In this document: positions 1 through 6,948 of the stretch, piece by piece
Layout of the letters: every line of letters starts with the position of its first letter
Position numbering within the stretch: the stretch's first letter is position 1
Source of the DNA: Firm-04 sp003446315
GTDB lineage: Bacteria; Bacillota; Clostridia; Oscillospirales; Ruminococcaceae
DNA: 21,697 bases
Direction of reading: 5' to 3'
Assembly: GCA_946530355.1 (NCBI GenBank)
Contig: CAMNAB010000046.1
Coordinates: forward strand, 1-21,697
The notes under the pieces: generated by a model
What the model was told of the DNA's origin: nothing
Seen by the model: the letters and a program-made list of their open reading frames with translations, nothing else
The model's database searches: none
Made by a program: the position numbers and the translations under genes

Positions 1-2
1 AA

Positions 3-461
3 TTATTCTTCTGAAAGATCGACCGTCCAGTTCAGCTCCTGCAAATTCTCCTCAGCGAGCCGGATCTCCTTTGCAAGCTGATCGAGTTCTTTCTGGAGCT
101 GCCGCACGTTGACGGTACTGACAATTTTGATCTCAGTCTTGGAATAGCGCGGCGCAAGATTGCTTGCCTCATCGAGAAAACCGCGCATGATCCGTTGTTT
201 TTGCATCAATGCATCCCGATGTGCAATGCGCTCGGTAATGGTACGGCCGTCAATCACAGTACTGGCATTGACGAGATTGATTTTTGCGATCAGCGCCTCA
301 GATTCGTCGATGAGCGCAGCAAGCTCTGCGAGCAGATCCTTCGGAGATTCGGCAGGTTTTTCGCCGTCCTGCACGCGGGCGTTGTTATTCAGACGGGTTT
401 GCAGCTCATTGATCCGATTCTGGAGATCGGCACGTTTCATCAAAGCAGCAGCGAGTTTCAT
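3..461 (-). CDS. DIP1984 family protein (DUF6847-like)
   Basis: Complete 152-residue protein of unknown function. It is recognised by its opening (MKLAAALMKRADLQNRI), the middle INLVNASTVIDGRTITE segment and the closing YSKTEIKIVSTV / LQELNWTVDL segment, which are typical of the DIP1984 family. It is charged and mostly helical, with likely coiled-coil stretches near residues 5-30 and 120-145. I see no signal peptide or membrane segment, so it is probably cytoplasmic. The start codon overlaps the stop of the DUF4317 gene as ATGA, with an AAGGTGAT ribosome site inside that gene, so the two are probably translationally coupled. Family and start are well supported; the function is not known to me. 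Confidence 0.85.
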   Translation of the reverse strand: MKLAAALMKRADLQNRINELQTRLNNNARVQDGEKPAESPKDLLAELAALIDESEALIAKINLVNASTVIDGRTITERIAHRDALMQKQRIMRGFLDEASNLAPRYSKTEIKIVSTVNVRQLQKELDQLAKEIRLAEENLQELNWTVDLSEE

Positions 462-1645
462 GATACATCACCTTCATTTTGCGCCCACGGAGTCTGGGCA
501 TCGGGGTCCATGACACCGGGCACTTTCAGATCATATCCATTGACTTCGATCACCGCCTCATCGAGATCAATGACCATACAATGCCGACCGTTGATCTTAT
601 CAAGCCGGACTTTATCTTTCGCCTGATTCTTGACATTCACAACGATATCGGGTGTTTTGATGACGGTTTTGGAAGCAACAAGGCGTTCCGGTTTCAAGGA
701 GCTTTCGACATGCTCCTCAAAGATTTTCTCCGTATCAACGAGTTTTTCCTCCGGCACACCGGATTCGGCGAGCAATCTGTGGAGCACTCTGCCCGTCACC
801 TCAGTCGGGGCATCATCCGTTTTATTTTTCGCAACGATCTGCGTCAGTTTCTCGTTGACGGCAGTCACCGTTTCGTAGGTCAGGTCATCGCCGAGCAGCG
901 AGCCGAGGACTTCCTTCATCCCTTCCTGATCCTCCTCAACGGTTGTTTCGACATCACATTCCAGAAACGCATCAATGAGATTTTCGTTGGGCGAATTGGG
1001 CGTTTTGGTATAGTACAAAACGTGGTGGACATCGGTCGCACGATCGGAGAAAACGGGGAAGAAGAAACCGTCCATCGGCGCTTTGCTGATGACGGCATTG
1101 GGATTTTCCTGCCGCAAAATCTCATCATCGAACTGATTATAGACGAGTGTACCCTCTGTTTTTGCGATGGGGCACATCGCCGCGACAAGATAGCGGAAAA
1201 CCTGGTCGGAAGAATCCATATCAAACTCGTCCATTTTATTTTTCCGCGGCGGGTTATACTGACAAAACGAAGCGATGACGGCATACGGTACATCGGAATC
1301 GATGGTTTCGGCGAGTTTTCCGAGGAACTGGAGCGCCACATCTTCCTGTTTCAGCTCCGATTTGAGGACATTGGAAAGGAAGGTCTGCGCACCGTCCTCA
1401 CCGTAAGCGTGATTCCGGAAGGGCAATTCGGTGCTTTGCTTTCCGATATTGACATTGAGCACTTTTTTCATGGTATCGTAGAGCAGTTGGCTTTCCGGCG
1501 GCGGGATCGAAGCAGCATTTCTGAGACAAACGCCGCGCACATTCCGCTGACTGTCAACGAACGCCGTGAGCACACGATCCATGGTAAAATACTTCGCATC
1601 GGGATTAAAGTGATTGCGAATCTCATTCAATTCTTTGCGATTCAT
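458..1645 (-). CDS. DUF4317 domain-containing protein
   Basis: A 395-residue protein resembling the DUF4317 family common in Clostridia. The typical opening MNRKELNEIRNHFNPD is followed by a short cysteine-containing segment. There is no signal peptide or clear membrane helix, so it is likely cytoplasmic. The start has an AAGGAG site 7 nt upstream. A terminator lies just upstream, after the redox-disulfide gene, and I see no clear promoter between them, so transcription may depend on read-through or on a promoter inside the upstream gene. It overlaps the next gene by 4 bp, which suggests a two-gene unit. I know of no established function for the family. Confidence 0.85.
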   Translation of the reverse strand: MNRKELNEIRNHFNPDAKYFTMDRVLTAFVDSQRNVRGVCLRNAASIPPPESQLLYDTMKKVLNVNIGKQSTELPFRNHAYGEDGAQTFLSNVLKSELKQEDVALQFLGKLAETIDSDVPYAVIASFCQYNPPRKNKMDEFDMDSSDQVFRYLVAAMCPIAKTEGTLVYNQFDDEILRQENPNAVISKAPMDGFFFPVFSDRATDVHHVLYYTKTPNSPNENLIDAFLECDVETTVEEDQEGMKEVLGSLLGDDLTYETVTAVNEKLTQIVAKNKTDDAPTEVTGRVLHRLLAESGVPEEKLVDTEKIFEEHVESSLKPERLVASKTVIKTPDIVVNVKNQAKDKVRLDKINGRHCMVIDLDEAVIEVNGYDLKVPGVMDPDAQTPWAQNEGDVS

Positions 1646-1668
1646 AAGGTTCTCCTTCTATTTGTTCA

Positions 1669-1704
1669 GAAAAAGACTGCCGCCGAGCGAGATCCCGACG
1701 GCAA
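1669..1704 (-). terminator. Intrinsic terminator after the DUF1858 gene
   Basis: On the minus strand TGCCGTCG pairs with CGGCGGCA (8 bp, one G-U pair) around a 10-nt loop, followed by GTC and five T. It begins about 10 nt past the DUF1858 stop codon. Confidence 0.75.
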
Positions 1705-1714
1705 TCGTATGAAT

Positions 1715-1912
1715 TTATTTTGCGACATGTGCATTGAGTTTCGCAACAAGATCATCGGCATCAACGCCGTGAACCATGCAAGCTTCCTCAATCGACTCAC
1801 CGCGGGAAGCGGGGCAGCCGAGGCAATGCATACCCATTTCGAGGAAAAAGGGTGCCGTCGAAGGGTCAATATCGAGGATATCGCCGATAATGGTATTCTT
1901 GGTAATCTCCAT
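1715..1912 (-). CDS. Small CxGC redox-disulfide domain protein (DUF1858 / hybrid-cluster-protein-associated)
   Basis: A 65-residue protein matching the short redox-disulfide domain found beside hybrid cluster proteins (DUF1858 type). The hallmark is MGMHCLGCPASRGES, with Cys30-Leu-Gly-Cys33 and a further Cys45 in IEEACMVHG. The family is assumed to do thiol or metal redox chemistry, but no reaction has been shown that I can cite. I chose the ATG at 1912 because the family begins MEITK and it has a GAAAGGATG ribosome site 6-7 nt upstream. The longer reading frame to 1969 crosses the terminator of the preceding gene. No hybrid cluster protein gene is in the window. Confidence 0.88.
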   Translation of the reverse strand: MEITKNTIIGDILDIDPSTAPFFLEMGMHCLGCPASRGESIEEACMVHGVDADDLVAKLNAHVAK

Positions 1913-1928
1913 GAAAAACATCCTTTCA

Positions 1929-1959
1929 GAAAAACAGGGCACAGCATACCGTGCCCTGC
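1929..1959 (-). terminator. Intrinsic terminator after the zinc-ribbon gene
   Basis: CAGGGCAC and GTGCCCTG form a perfect 8-bp stem with an 8-nt loop. On the minus strand it is followed by TTTTTC. It sits only a few bases ahead of the ribosome site of the next gene, so it could also tune that gene's expression. Confidence 0.8.
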
Positions 1960-1972
1960 ATTTTAACAAAAA

Positions 1973-2251
1973 TTACTGCTGGCTCTTGAGCTGTGCATAG
2001 CACTCGCTGCAATAAACAGGGCGATCCTCACGCGGACGGAACGGAACCTGAGCCTCTTTGCCACAGTTTGCACATGTAGCGGTGAAATACTCGCGCTCGG
2101 TCTTACCAGCGTTCTTTCTGGCATCGCGGCATGCCTTGCACTTCTTGGGGTCATTTGCAAAGCCCTTCTCAGCATAAAACTCCTGCTCGCCGGCGGTAAA
2201 TACGAACTCCTGTCCGCATTCATTGCATACTAAGGTTCTGTCTTCGTACAT
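1973..2251 (-). CDS. Zinc-ribbon protein with CxxC-x17-CxxC domain
   Basis: A 92-residue protein with four CxxC pairs. Cys9/Cys12 with Cys38/Cys41 form the probable zinc-ribbon (zf-trcl type). Cys60/Cys63 with Cys81/Cys84, separated by exactly 17 residues, form the second domain. It probably binds two zinc ions and may contact nucleic acid or a protein partner; the role is unknown. The ATG at 2251 is preferred: it gives the family opening MYEDRTLVCNECG and has a GAGGAAAA ribosome site upstream, whereas the longer frame to 2374 adds a non-homologous stretch. A terminator follows directly. Upstream (2252-2456) I see only two short hairpins and no clear promoter. Confidence 0.88.
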   Translation of the reverse strand: MYEDRTLVCNECGQEFVFTAGEQEFYAEKGFANDPKKCKACRDARKNAGKTEREYFTATCANCGKEAQVPFRPREDRPVYCSECYAQLKSQQ

Positions 2252-2456
2252 TTGAATTTTCCTCGATTCTTGAAATTTGGACCTCGACGGAATTTGCGCC
2301 ATCACAATTGCACATGTATCGCCTGCGGGCGAAGCCAAGACGCGAATTCGGGATGCAGGTGAAATAATTTGCACGCGCTGGAAGAAATGCTGCCGGGACC
2401 ATTAGGTGGATATGAAGGCGCGAAGCCTTCCGGAAAAGAGCAGTCAAACCGGACTG

Positions 2457-3104
2457 TCACGGGCAATTCGGACGGTTCTGCGCAGGAATTGCAGCCATAT
2501 CAAGCACACTCCATATGGCACGGAGTTTCCGTCTGGCACGCTGGATCGCGTTATCGACGCTTTTTGGAGAAATATGCAGTCTGTTGGCAATATCCGCATA
2601 AGAAAAGCCGTTGACAGACAGCCAGAAGATCTCCTGCTCCTGTCTGCTGAGGACATCGGCAAGTTTCGCATAAAGCTCGGAAACATGTTCTTTTTCAAGC
2701 ACAAGTTCCTCGGGCGAGTCGTCAGAATCGGCTAAGAAATCGGCAAACTGATTCTCCGGATCATCCAAAGAAACAGGAGAAAAGCCGACACCGCGCCGGA
2801 CGGCAGCAAGCTCCTTGCCGGAGACATTGCGCATGCGATTACGGATACAAACAGATGCATAAGTACGAAAGCTGGCGGGACGTTTCTGTGAAAAGGAAGA
2901 AGCAGCAGCGAGCAAAGCGAGCATGCCTTCCTGAACATAGTCCTCGGCATCGGCAGCATTGAGGGCATAAGCCTTTGCAATGGCAGCGATGAGATGCCGA
3001 TATCGTTCGAGAAGGATATCGAAAGCCTGCGGCTGATCCGCGAGCACCGAAACGAGCGTTTCATCGGACAGGCTGCGGAGCGAAGCAGCAGAACAAAGAT
3101 CCAT
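2457..3104 (-). CDS. RNA polymerase sigma factor, sigma-70 family, sigma-H-like
   Basis: A 215-residue sigma factor that would direct core RNA polymerase to a set of promoters. Region 2 spans about residues 30-97, with AEDYVQEGMLALLAAASSF and the -10 contact helix SFRTYASVCIRNRMRN. Region 4 spans about 150-197, with LSRQEQEIFWLSVNGFSYADIANRLHISPKSVDNAIQRARRKL as a helix-turn-helix. Length and the KSVDNAIQRARRKL segment resemble Bacillus SigH rather than ECF factors. The ATG at 3104 has a strong AAGGGGG site 8 nt upstream. The longer frame to 3236 starts inside the -35 box of its own promoter and is excluded. No anti-sigma gene is adjacent. SigH identity is likely but not certain. Confidence 0.85.
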   Translation of the reverse strand: MDLCSAASLRSLSDETLVSVLADQPQAFDILLERYRHLIAAIAKAYALNAADAEDYVQEGMLALLAAASSFSQKRPASFRTYASVCIRNRMRNVSGKELAAVRRGVGFSPVSLDDPENQFADFLADSDDSPEELVLEKEHVSELYAKLADVLSRQEQEIFWLSVNGFSYADIANRLHISPKSVDNAIQRARRKLRAIWSVLDMAAIPAQNRPNCP

Positions 3105-3207
3105 GCACAAAGCCCCCTTAACCGCCGAAGAAAAACGACCGAACAATCGCACTGTCATAAACCGGAATGGGCACAGAACCACCCAAACCGACTGTTGACC
3201 TGATATA

Positions 3208-3236
3208 ATGATAACAGAAAACTGCAACTTTGTCAA
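3208..3236 (-). promoter_or_regulatory. SigmaA-type promoter of the sigma factor gene
   Basis: TTGACA (3231-3236) and TATCAT (3208-3213) on the minus strand, separated by 17 bp. It predicts a start near 3201 and a leader of about 97 nt. Confidence 0.8.
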
Positions 3237-3269
3237 GTACCATTCTGATATTTTGCATAAAAAACGGCA

Positions 3270-3278
3270 TTATCCACA
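3270..3278 (+). promoter_or_regulatory. Consensus DnaA box in the sigma-factor upstream region
   Basis: TTATCCACA is a perfect match to the bacterial DnaA box. It is followed 2 nt later by TTTCAACA, like the pair of elements upstream of ftsQ. It lies about 34 bp upstream of the -35 box of the sigma gene. A single 9-mer can occur by chance. Confidence 0.45.
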
Positions 3279-3312
3279 GCTTTCAACAATAATATTCGTC
3301 AAACAAAACAAA

Positions 3313-3876
3313 TCAAATCTGACCGGCAAAAGCGGCTCTTCCGTCGCGGAAGAGATTTCCGCCGTGGGAATCAATCGCTGTCAGCAGCGGAAAATCAGAA
3401 AATGTCAATCGTTTGACGGATTCGCAGCCGAGATCATCATAAGCGATGACTTCACAGGCAGAGATATGGGCAGCAGCGAGTGCGCCCGCACCGCCGACGG
3501 CGCAGAAATAGACAGCATGATTCCGAATAATGGCATCGCAAACTGCCTGCGAGCGTTCCCCTTTCCCGATCATAGCGAGCAGACCGGCATCGAGCAGCAT
3601 CGGAGCATAGGGATCCATACGGCTGGAAGTCGTAGGGCCGCAGGCACCGATGGGACGACCCGGGGGCGCAGCAGTGGGGCCGGCATAATAGATGACGGCA
3701 TCCTGAATCGGAAACGGCAGCTCGCCGTTTTCCCGCATTGCAGCAGTGATCCGCTTATGTGCGGCATCACGCGAAGTATAAACTGTTCCGGAAAGAATCA
3801 CACGATCACCGGCGTGCAGGAGCTGCTGCTCCCGCACCAAAGCCGGCAATTCGCTGACATGACAAGTATAATCCAT
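3313..3876 (-). CDS. fumB: Class I fumarate hydratase / tartrate dehydratase beta-type subunit
   Basis: A 187-residue Fe-S hydro-lyase beta subunit matching the C-terminal domain of class I fumarases. Diagnostic features are SGTVYTSRDAAHKR (His40), YYAGPTAAPPGRPIGACGP and GPTTSSRMDPY at residues 80-90. With an alpha subunit that holds the 4Fe-4S cluster, the family interconverts fumarate and malate, or acts on tartrate. Normally the alpha gene lies directly upstream; here the upstream neighbour is the DivIVA-like gene, only 6 nt away, and no alpha gene is in the window. The ribosome site is weak, so translation may be coupled to that neighbour. Fumarase is the likelier role, but the substrate cannot be decided here. 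Confidence 0.88.
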   Translation of the reverse strand: MDYTCHVSELPALVREQQLLHAGDRVILSGTVYTSRDAAHKRITAAMRENGELPFPIQDAVIYYAGPTAAPPGRPIGACGPTTSSRMDPYAPMLLDAGLLAMIGKGERSQAVCDAIIRNHAVYFCAVGGAGALAAAHISACEVIAYDDLGCESVKRLTFSDFPLLTAIDSHGGNLFRDGRAAFAGQI

Positions 3877-3882
3877 ATGAGA

Positions 3883-5355
3883 TCAATTCCAACCGCCGTT
3901 TTCGCCGACACTTTCAGCGAGGTCATCGAAATTGAATTCATTTTTCCCGACCTTTTCGAAGGACTTCGAAGCGACATCCTCAAAGCTGTCGAAGCTGGGG
4001 ACATCGTCATCATCACCGACAGTCGAACGCGCATCGGAAATGACATTTTTCGCCTCATTCAGGCGGCTGCCTGCCTGACCGGTCAGGTTTTCGAGCACGA
4101 GGGAGAGCTCGTTGAACTTCTTCGAAACGCTGTCGATCTCGCTGCGCAGGAGTGCACGGACTGTTCTTGCAGTCTCGGTAGTCTGTTTGGTTCTGCGGTC
4201 AGCATCGTCGAGGGATTCACGAACAGATTTCTCAGCATCAGCGACAATTTTGATTGCCTGTGCATCAGCATCATTGAGCTTCTGTTCTGCTTCGGAATTT
4301 GCAGCGCTGATGGTTTCGTCTGCCTGCTTATTGGCATCGGCGATGGTCTGTTCAGCCTGCTGATTCGCATTGGTGACGGTTTCCTCAGCCTTTGCAGTTG
4401 CCTCGCTGACGATGGTTTCAGCCTGTGCCTTTGCATCCTTCACACGCTTATCTGCTTCTTTTCTGGCTTCCGAAGCGACCTTCTTCGCGGTCATCTGTGC
4501 TTCCATGAACAGTGCGCTCATATCGAAGCTGGAATCTGCGCTGTTCTCCTTGAGGTCAGCGACCTGCTGCTGGAGATTCTCGATCTCACGATCCTTATCA
4601 GCGATCGCAGCGCTCTGTTCGGAGAGCAGAGCCTCATATTCAGCGAGTTTCCGCAGATCGGACTCATTGGAAAGACCAGCCTGTTCCTCGATCATCGCAT
4701 TTTTGGAATCGAGTTCAGCGCGGAGAGAAGCGAGCTCATTCTCAGAGCCTGCGAGCTTTGTTTTCAGATCCTCAATCTCCATTTCACCGAGTGTGACCTT
4801 ATCCTGCAAATCGCTGATCTGCGCAGCAGTCTCCTCATTGGAACCGCCTGCAAGTGCCTGTGCTGCGGCCTCAGCGAGGTCTTTTCGCAGCGACTCATTA
4901 TCCTCATTGAGGGTATTGAGGCGGCTTTCCAGTTCAATCACTTTATTATTCAGTTCCGTTTGCTCTTCCTGAGCAAGCTGGAGTTCTGCCTGTGCAGAAG
5001 CAAGGTCAGCTTTGGCATCGGTAGCTTCCTGACGGGCAGCATTGAGTTCCTGTGTCAGCACACCGCCCTCATCGCCTGCTTCGATGACAGGACGATTTTT
5101 GAGTTCTTCCTGTGCAGCACGAAGCTGATTTTTCGTTGTACCGAGTTCGCCGCGAAGACGGGAGAGCTCGGACTCATACTCATTCACCTTTGCGTCACTG
5201 AGGCCGCCGCCGGATTCCGCCTTTTTCTTCAGCTCATCGCATTCTTCCTGCAATTGATAAATCTGTGAATTCAGTTCATCGACGTAAGCTAAAACATCTT
5301 CTTTGACGAAACCGCCGCCAATTTTTGTCGTTCTCAAAACATTAGGCTGATCCAT
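3883..5355 (-). CDS. Long DivIVA-like coiled-coil protein
   Basis: A 490-residue protein. Residues 13-35 (GGGFVKEDVLAYVDELNSQI) resemble the membrane-targeting N-terminus of DivIVA/GpsB proteins. Residues about 30-275 are heptad-rich coiled coil. About 285-400 is Ala/Glu/Lys/Asp-rich helix with recurring AxxxAExxxxxA patterns, as in the C-terminal part of DivIVA. The last 60 residues are acidic with a run of four Asp and FDDL-type motifs. It probably assembles at poles or the septum, consistent with its place just after ftsZ, where many Firmicutes have divIVA. ATG 5355 is chosen for its GGAG site; an upstream in-frame ATG at 5451 lacks one and lies in a structured leader. It is over twice the usual DivIVA length, so the family call is moderate. 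Confidence 0.7.
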   Translation of the reverse strand: MDQPNVLRTTKIGGGFVKEDVLAYVDELNSQIYQLQEECDELKKKAESGGGLSDAKVNEYESELSRLRGELGTTKNQLRAAQEELKNRPVIEAGDEGGVLTQELNAARQEATDAKADLASAQAELQLAQEEQTELNNKVIELESRLNTLNEDNESLRKDLAEAAAQALAGGSNEETAAQISDLQDKVTLGEMEIEDLKTKLAGSENELASLRAELDSKNAMIEEQAGLSNESDLRKLAEYEALLSEQSAAIADKDREIENLQQQVADLKENSADSSFDMSALFMEAQMTAKKVASEARKEADKRVKDAKAQAETIVSEATAKAEETVTNANQQAEQTIADANKQADETISAANSEAEQKLNDADAQAIKIVADAEKSVRESLDDADRRTKQTTETARTVRALLRSEIDSVSKKFNELSLVLENLTGQAGSRLNEAKNVISDARSTVGDDDDVPSFDSFEDVASKSFEKVGKNEFNFDDLAESVGENGGWN

Positions 5356-5400
5356 AAGTACGCTCCAATCCTCCGCAAAAAAATGAAATTTGCCGGTTAA

Positions 5401-5472
5401 AGGGACATCCGAATATACGGTATCGGCTGTTCGCGGATGCAGCCGAAGCATAAAGATTCATCACACGTCCCT
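5401..5472 (-). ncRNA. Structured 5' leader of the DivIVA-like gene
   Basis: AGGGAC (5401-5406) pairs with GTCCCT (5467-5472) and encloses a 7-bp hairpin TCGGCTG/CAGCCGA (5423-5429 with 5440-5446) plus a small CCG/CGG hairpin. This lies inside the predicted leader of about 125 nt. It could be a folded leader of unknown role. No terminator follows. Confidence 0.3.
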
Positions 5473-5487
5473 GTAGTACCATATATT

Positions 5488-5516
5488 ATGATAACATATT
5501 TTCTTTCTTTTTTCAA
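5488..5516 (-). promoter_or_regulatory. Promoter of the DivIVA-like gene
   Basis: TTGAAA (5511-5516) and TATCAT (5488-5493) on the minus strand with a 17-bp A-rich spacer. The TGTTATCAT context is the same as in the sigma-factor promoter. Predicted start near 5481. The 294-nt gap 5356-5649 is otherwise filled by the leader and the ftsZ terminator. Confidence 0.75.
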
Positions 5517-5593
5517 GCTGTTTTATGTAGAATTATTCGATAGATTTTCGTGCAATTTCACTATATATCATTTCCAAAATCCGGGACATTCGA

Positions 5594-5635
5594 CAAAAAA
5601 ACAGCAGAATGTCACAAAATGACACTCTGCTGTTT
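5594..5635 (-). terminator. Strong intrinsic terminator after ftsZ
   Basis: AACAGCAGA-A-TGTCA pairs with TGACA-C-TCTGCTGTT, giving 14 paired bases with one mismatch and a 5-nt loop. On the minus strand it is followed by seven T. It marks the end of the dcw transcription unit, 14 nt after the ftsZ stop. Confidence 0.92.
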
Positions 5636-5649
5636 CGGATTCGGAACGA

Positions 5650-6810
5650 TTATTTTTTATCGAGGATCTTGAAGATTTCGGACAGATCGTCATCATCATC
5701 AAGACGCGGGATCGCAGAAGAAGGACGCTGTGCAGCGGGTTTCCGCGGATCAACGGAAGCGAAGTTATCGACCAGCGGATTCTTAACCGGGATCGGTTCA
5801 GACTGCGCATTGGAAGCAGGCAGCGGAACATCGTCGATCGCGGGCGAATCTTTCTCGTCGTAACCGGCAGCGATGACGGTAATCACCATCTCGTCGCTCA
5901 TATCCTCCTTGAAAGCAGTACCGAGGATGACCTCAACGCCGGGCGCTGCGGTCTCGGTGATCTTCTGGGTCGCCATATCGACCTCAGAGGAAAGCACATC
6001 CTCACTCATAGCGATGTTAATGAGCAGGCGCTTTGCACCCTTGATCGAAGTTTCGAGCAGCGGGCTGGAGATAACGGTGGTAGCAGCTTCATCAGCCTTA
6101 TTCTTGCCGGCACCGTGACCGATTGCCATATGCGCATAACCTGCGCCCTTCATGATGGTCGAAACATCAGCAAAGTCGAGGTTAATGTAGCCGTCCTCAA
6201 CGATCAGATCGGAGATGGACTGCACACCGGTGCGGAGAATATCGTCCGCCATTGCAAAGCTCTGACGCATGGTCAGGGGCTTGTCAACACCGACGAGCAG
6301 ACGCTCATTCGGGATCACAACAAGCGAATCAACGTATTTTTTCAGTGTATCAATACCGCGTTCCGCCTGTGCCATTTTCTGTTCGCGCTCAAAAGCAAAC
6401 GGCTTCGTGACAACGGCGACCGTCAGGATACCGAGCTCCTGTGCGATCTGCGCAACAACGGGAGCTGCACCGGTACCGGTACCGCCGCCCATACCTGCGG
6501 TAATAAAGATCATATCGGCACCCTTGAGTGCATTGCTGATCTCATCGCGGTTTTCCTCAGCAGACTGTCTGCCGACCTCCGGGCGGTTACCTGCGCCGCG
6601 GCCCTTTGTCAGTTTTGCGCCGATCTGGATACGGGTAGTTGCCTTTGAATTCAGCAGTGCCTTTGCATCGGTATTCACTGCAATATACTCAATGTTTTTC
6701 ACATCCGCCTGTACCATGCAGTCCAGCGCGTTACCGCCGCCGCCGCCGACACCGACAACCTTAATATTCACCTGCGGGTCAAATGAATCTTCATATACAA
6801 AATCAGTCAT
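5650..6810 (-). CDS. ftsZ: Cell division GTPase FtsZ
   Basis: A 386-residue tubulin-like GTPase that polymerises into the Z ring and recruits the divisome. The nucleotide-binding start VVGVGGGGGNA is at 18-28 and the tubulin signature GGGTGTG at 108-114. The T7 synergy loop region NLDFADVSTIMKGAGYAHMAIG is intact. After the core comes a linker rich in Pro, Ala and Ser, then an acidic DDDDDLSEIFKILDKK tail, a variant of the conserved C-terminal peptide that binds membrane tethers. ATG 6810 is chosen over the upstream in-frame ATG because GGAGGA lies 6-7 nt ahead of it. It has its own promoter and a strong terminator. ftsA is not beside it, so another tether such as SepF is expected elsewhere. 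Confidence 0.98.
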   Translation of the reverse strand: MTDFVYEDSFDPQVNIKVVGVGGGGGNALDCMVQADVKNIEYIAVNTDAKALLNSKATTRIQIGAKLTKGRGAGNRPEVGRQSAEENRDEISNALKGADMIFITAGMGGGTGTGAAPVVAQIAQELGILTVAVVTKPFAFEREQKMAQAERGIDTLKKYVDSLVVIPNERLLVGVDKPLTMRQSFAMADDILRTGVQSISDLIVEDGYINLDFADVSTIMKGAGYAHMAIGHGAGKNKADEAATTVISSPLLETSIKGAKRLLINIAMSEDVLSSEVDMATQKITETAAPGVEVILGTAFKEDMSDEMVITVIAAGYDEKDSPAIDDVPLPASNAQSEPIPVKNPLVDNFASVDPRKPAAQRPSSAIPRLDDDDDLSEIFKILDKK

Positions 6811-6876
6811 CAAAGTTCCTCCATTTCGACAGCCCAAAGGATCGGGACGACAGAGCCGCCTACAAACATATATTAC

Positions 6877-6905
6877 ATTTTATCACAACTTGATTGTGAT
6901 TGCAA
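6877..6905 (-). promoter_or_regulatory. ftsZ promoter with a palindrome in the spacer
   Basis: TTGCAA (6900-6905) and TAAAAT (6877-6882) on the minus strand with a 17-bp spacer and an extended -10 TGA. The spacer is almost wholly a perfect inverted repeat, ATCACAA-5-TTGTGAT (6882-6900), a good shape for a dimeric repressor site. It sits in the 138-nt gap between ftsQ and ftsZ. Confidence 0.65.
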
Positions 6906-6948
6906 GCCCATTTCAACAATTTGTAGAATGCTTACAAAATATTTTTTC

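Noticed and set aside
479..1966. 495-residue open frame on the plus strand.
   Set aside because: It is antisense to DUF4317 and the redox-disulfide gene, with a composition typical of a shadow frame and no known domain.
2414..2430. GAAGGC/GCCTTC hairpin after the sigma factor gene.
   Set aside because: Perfect 6-bp stem but no T run follows on the minus strand, so it is not called as a terminator.
3208..5268. 686-residue open frame on the plus strand.
   Set aside because: It is antisense to the coiled-coil gene and fumarase subunit, where biased codons keep the opposite frame open. It has no ribosome site or family match, and it overlaps a well-supported promoter.
6919..6939. Inverted repeat TTTGTA/TACAAA after ftsQ as a terminator.
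   Set aside because: The stem is short and AT-rich and no T run follows on the minus strand.
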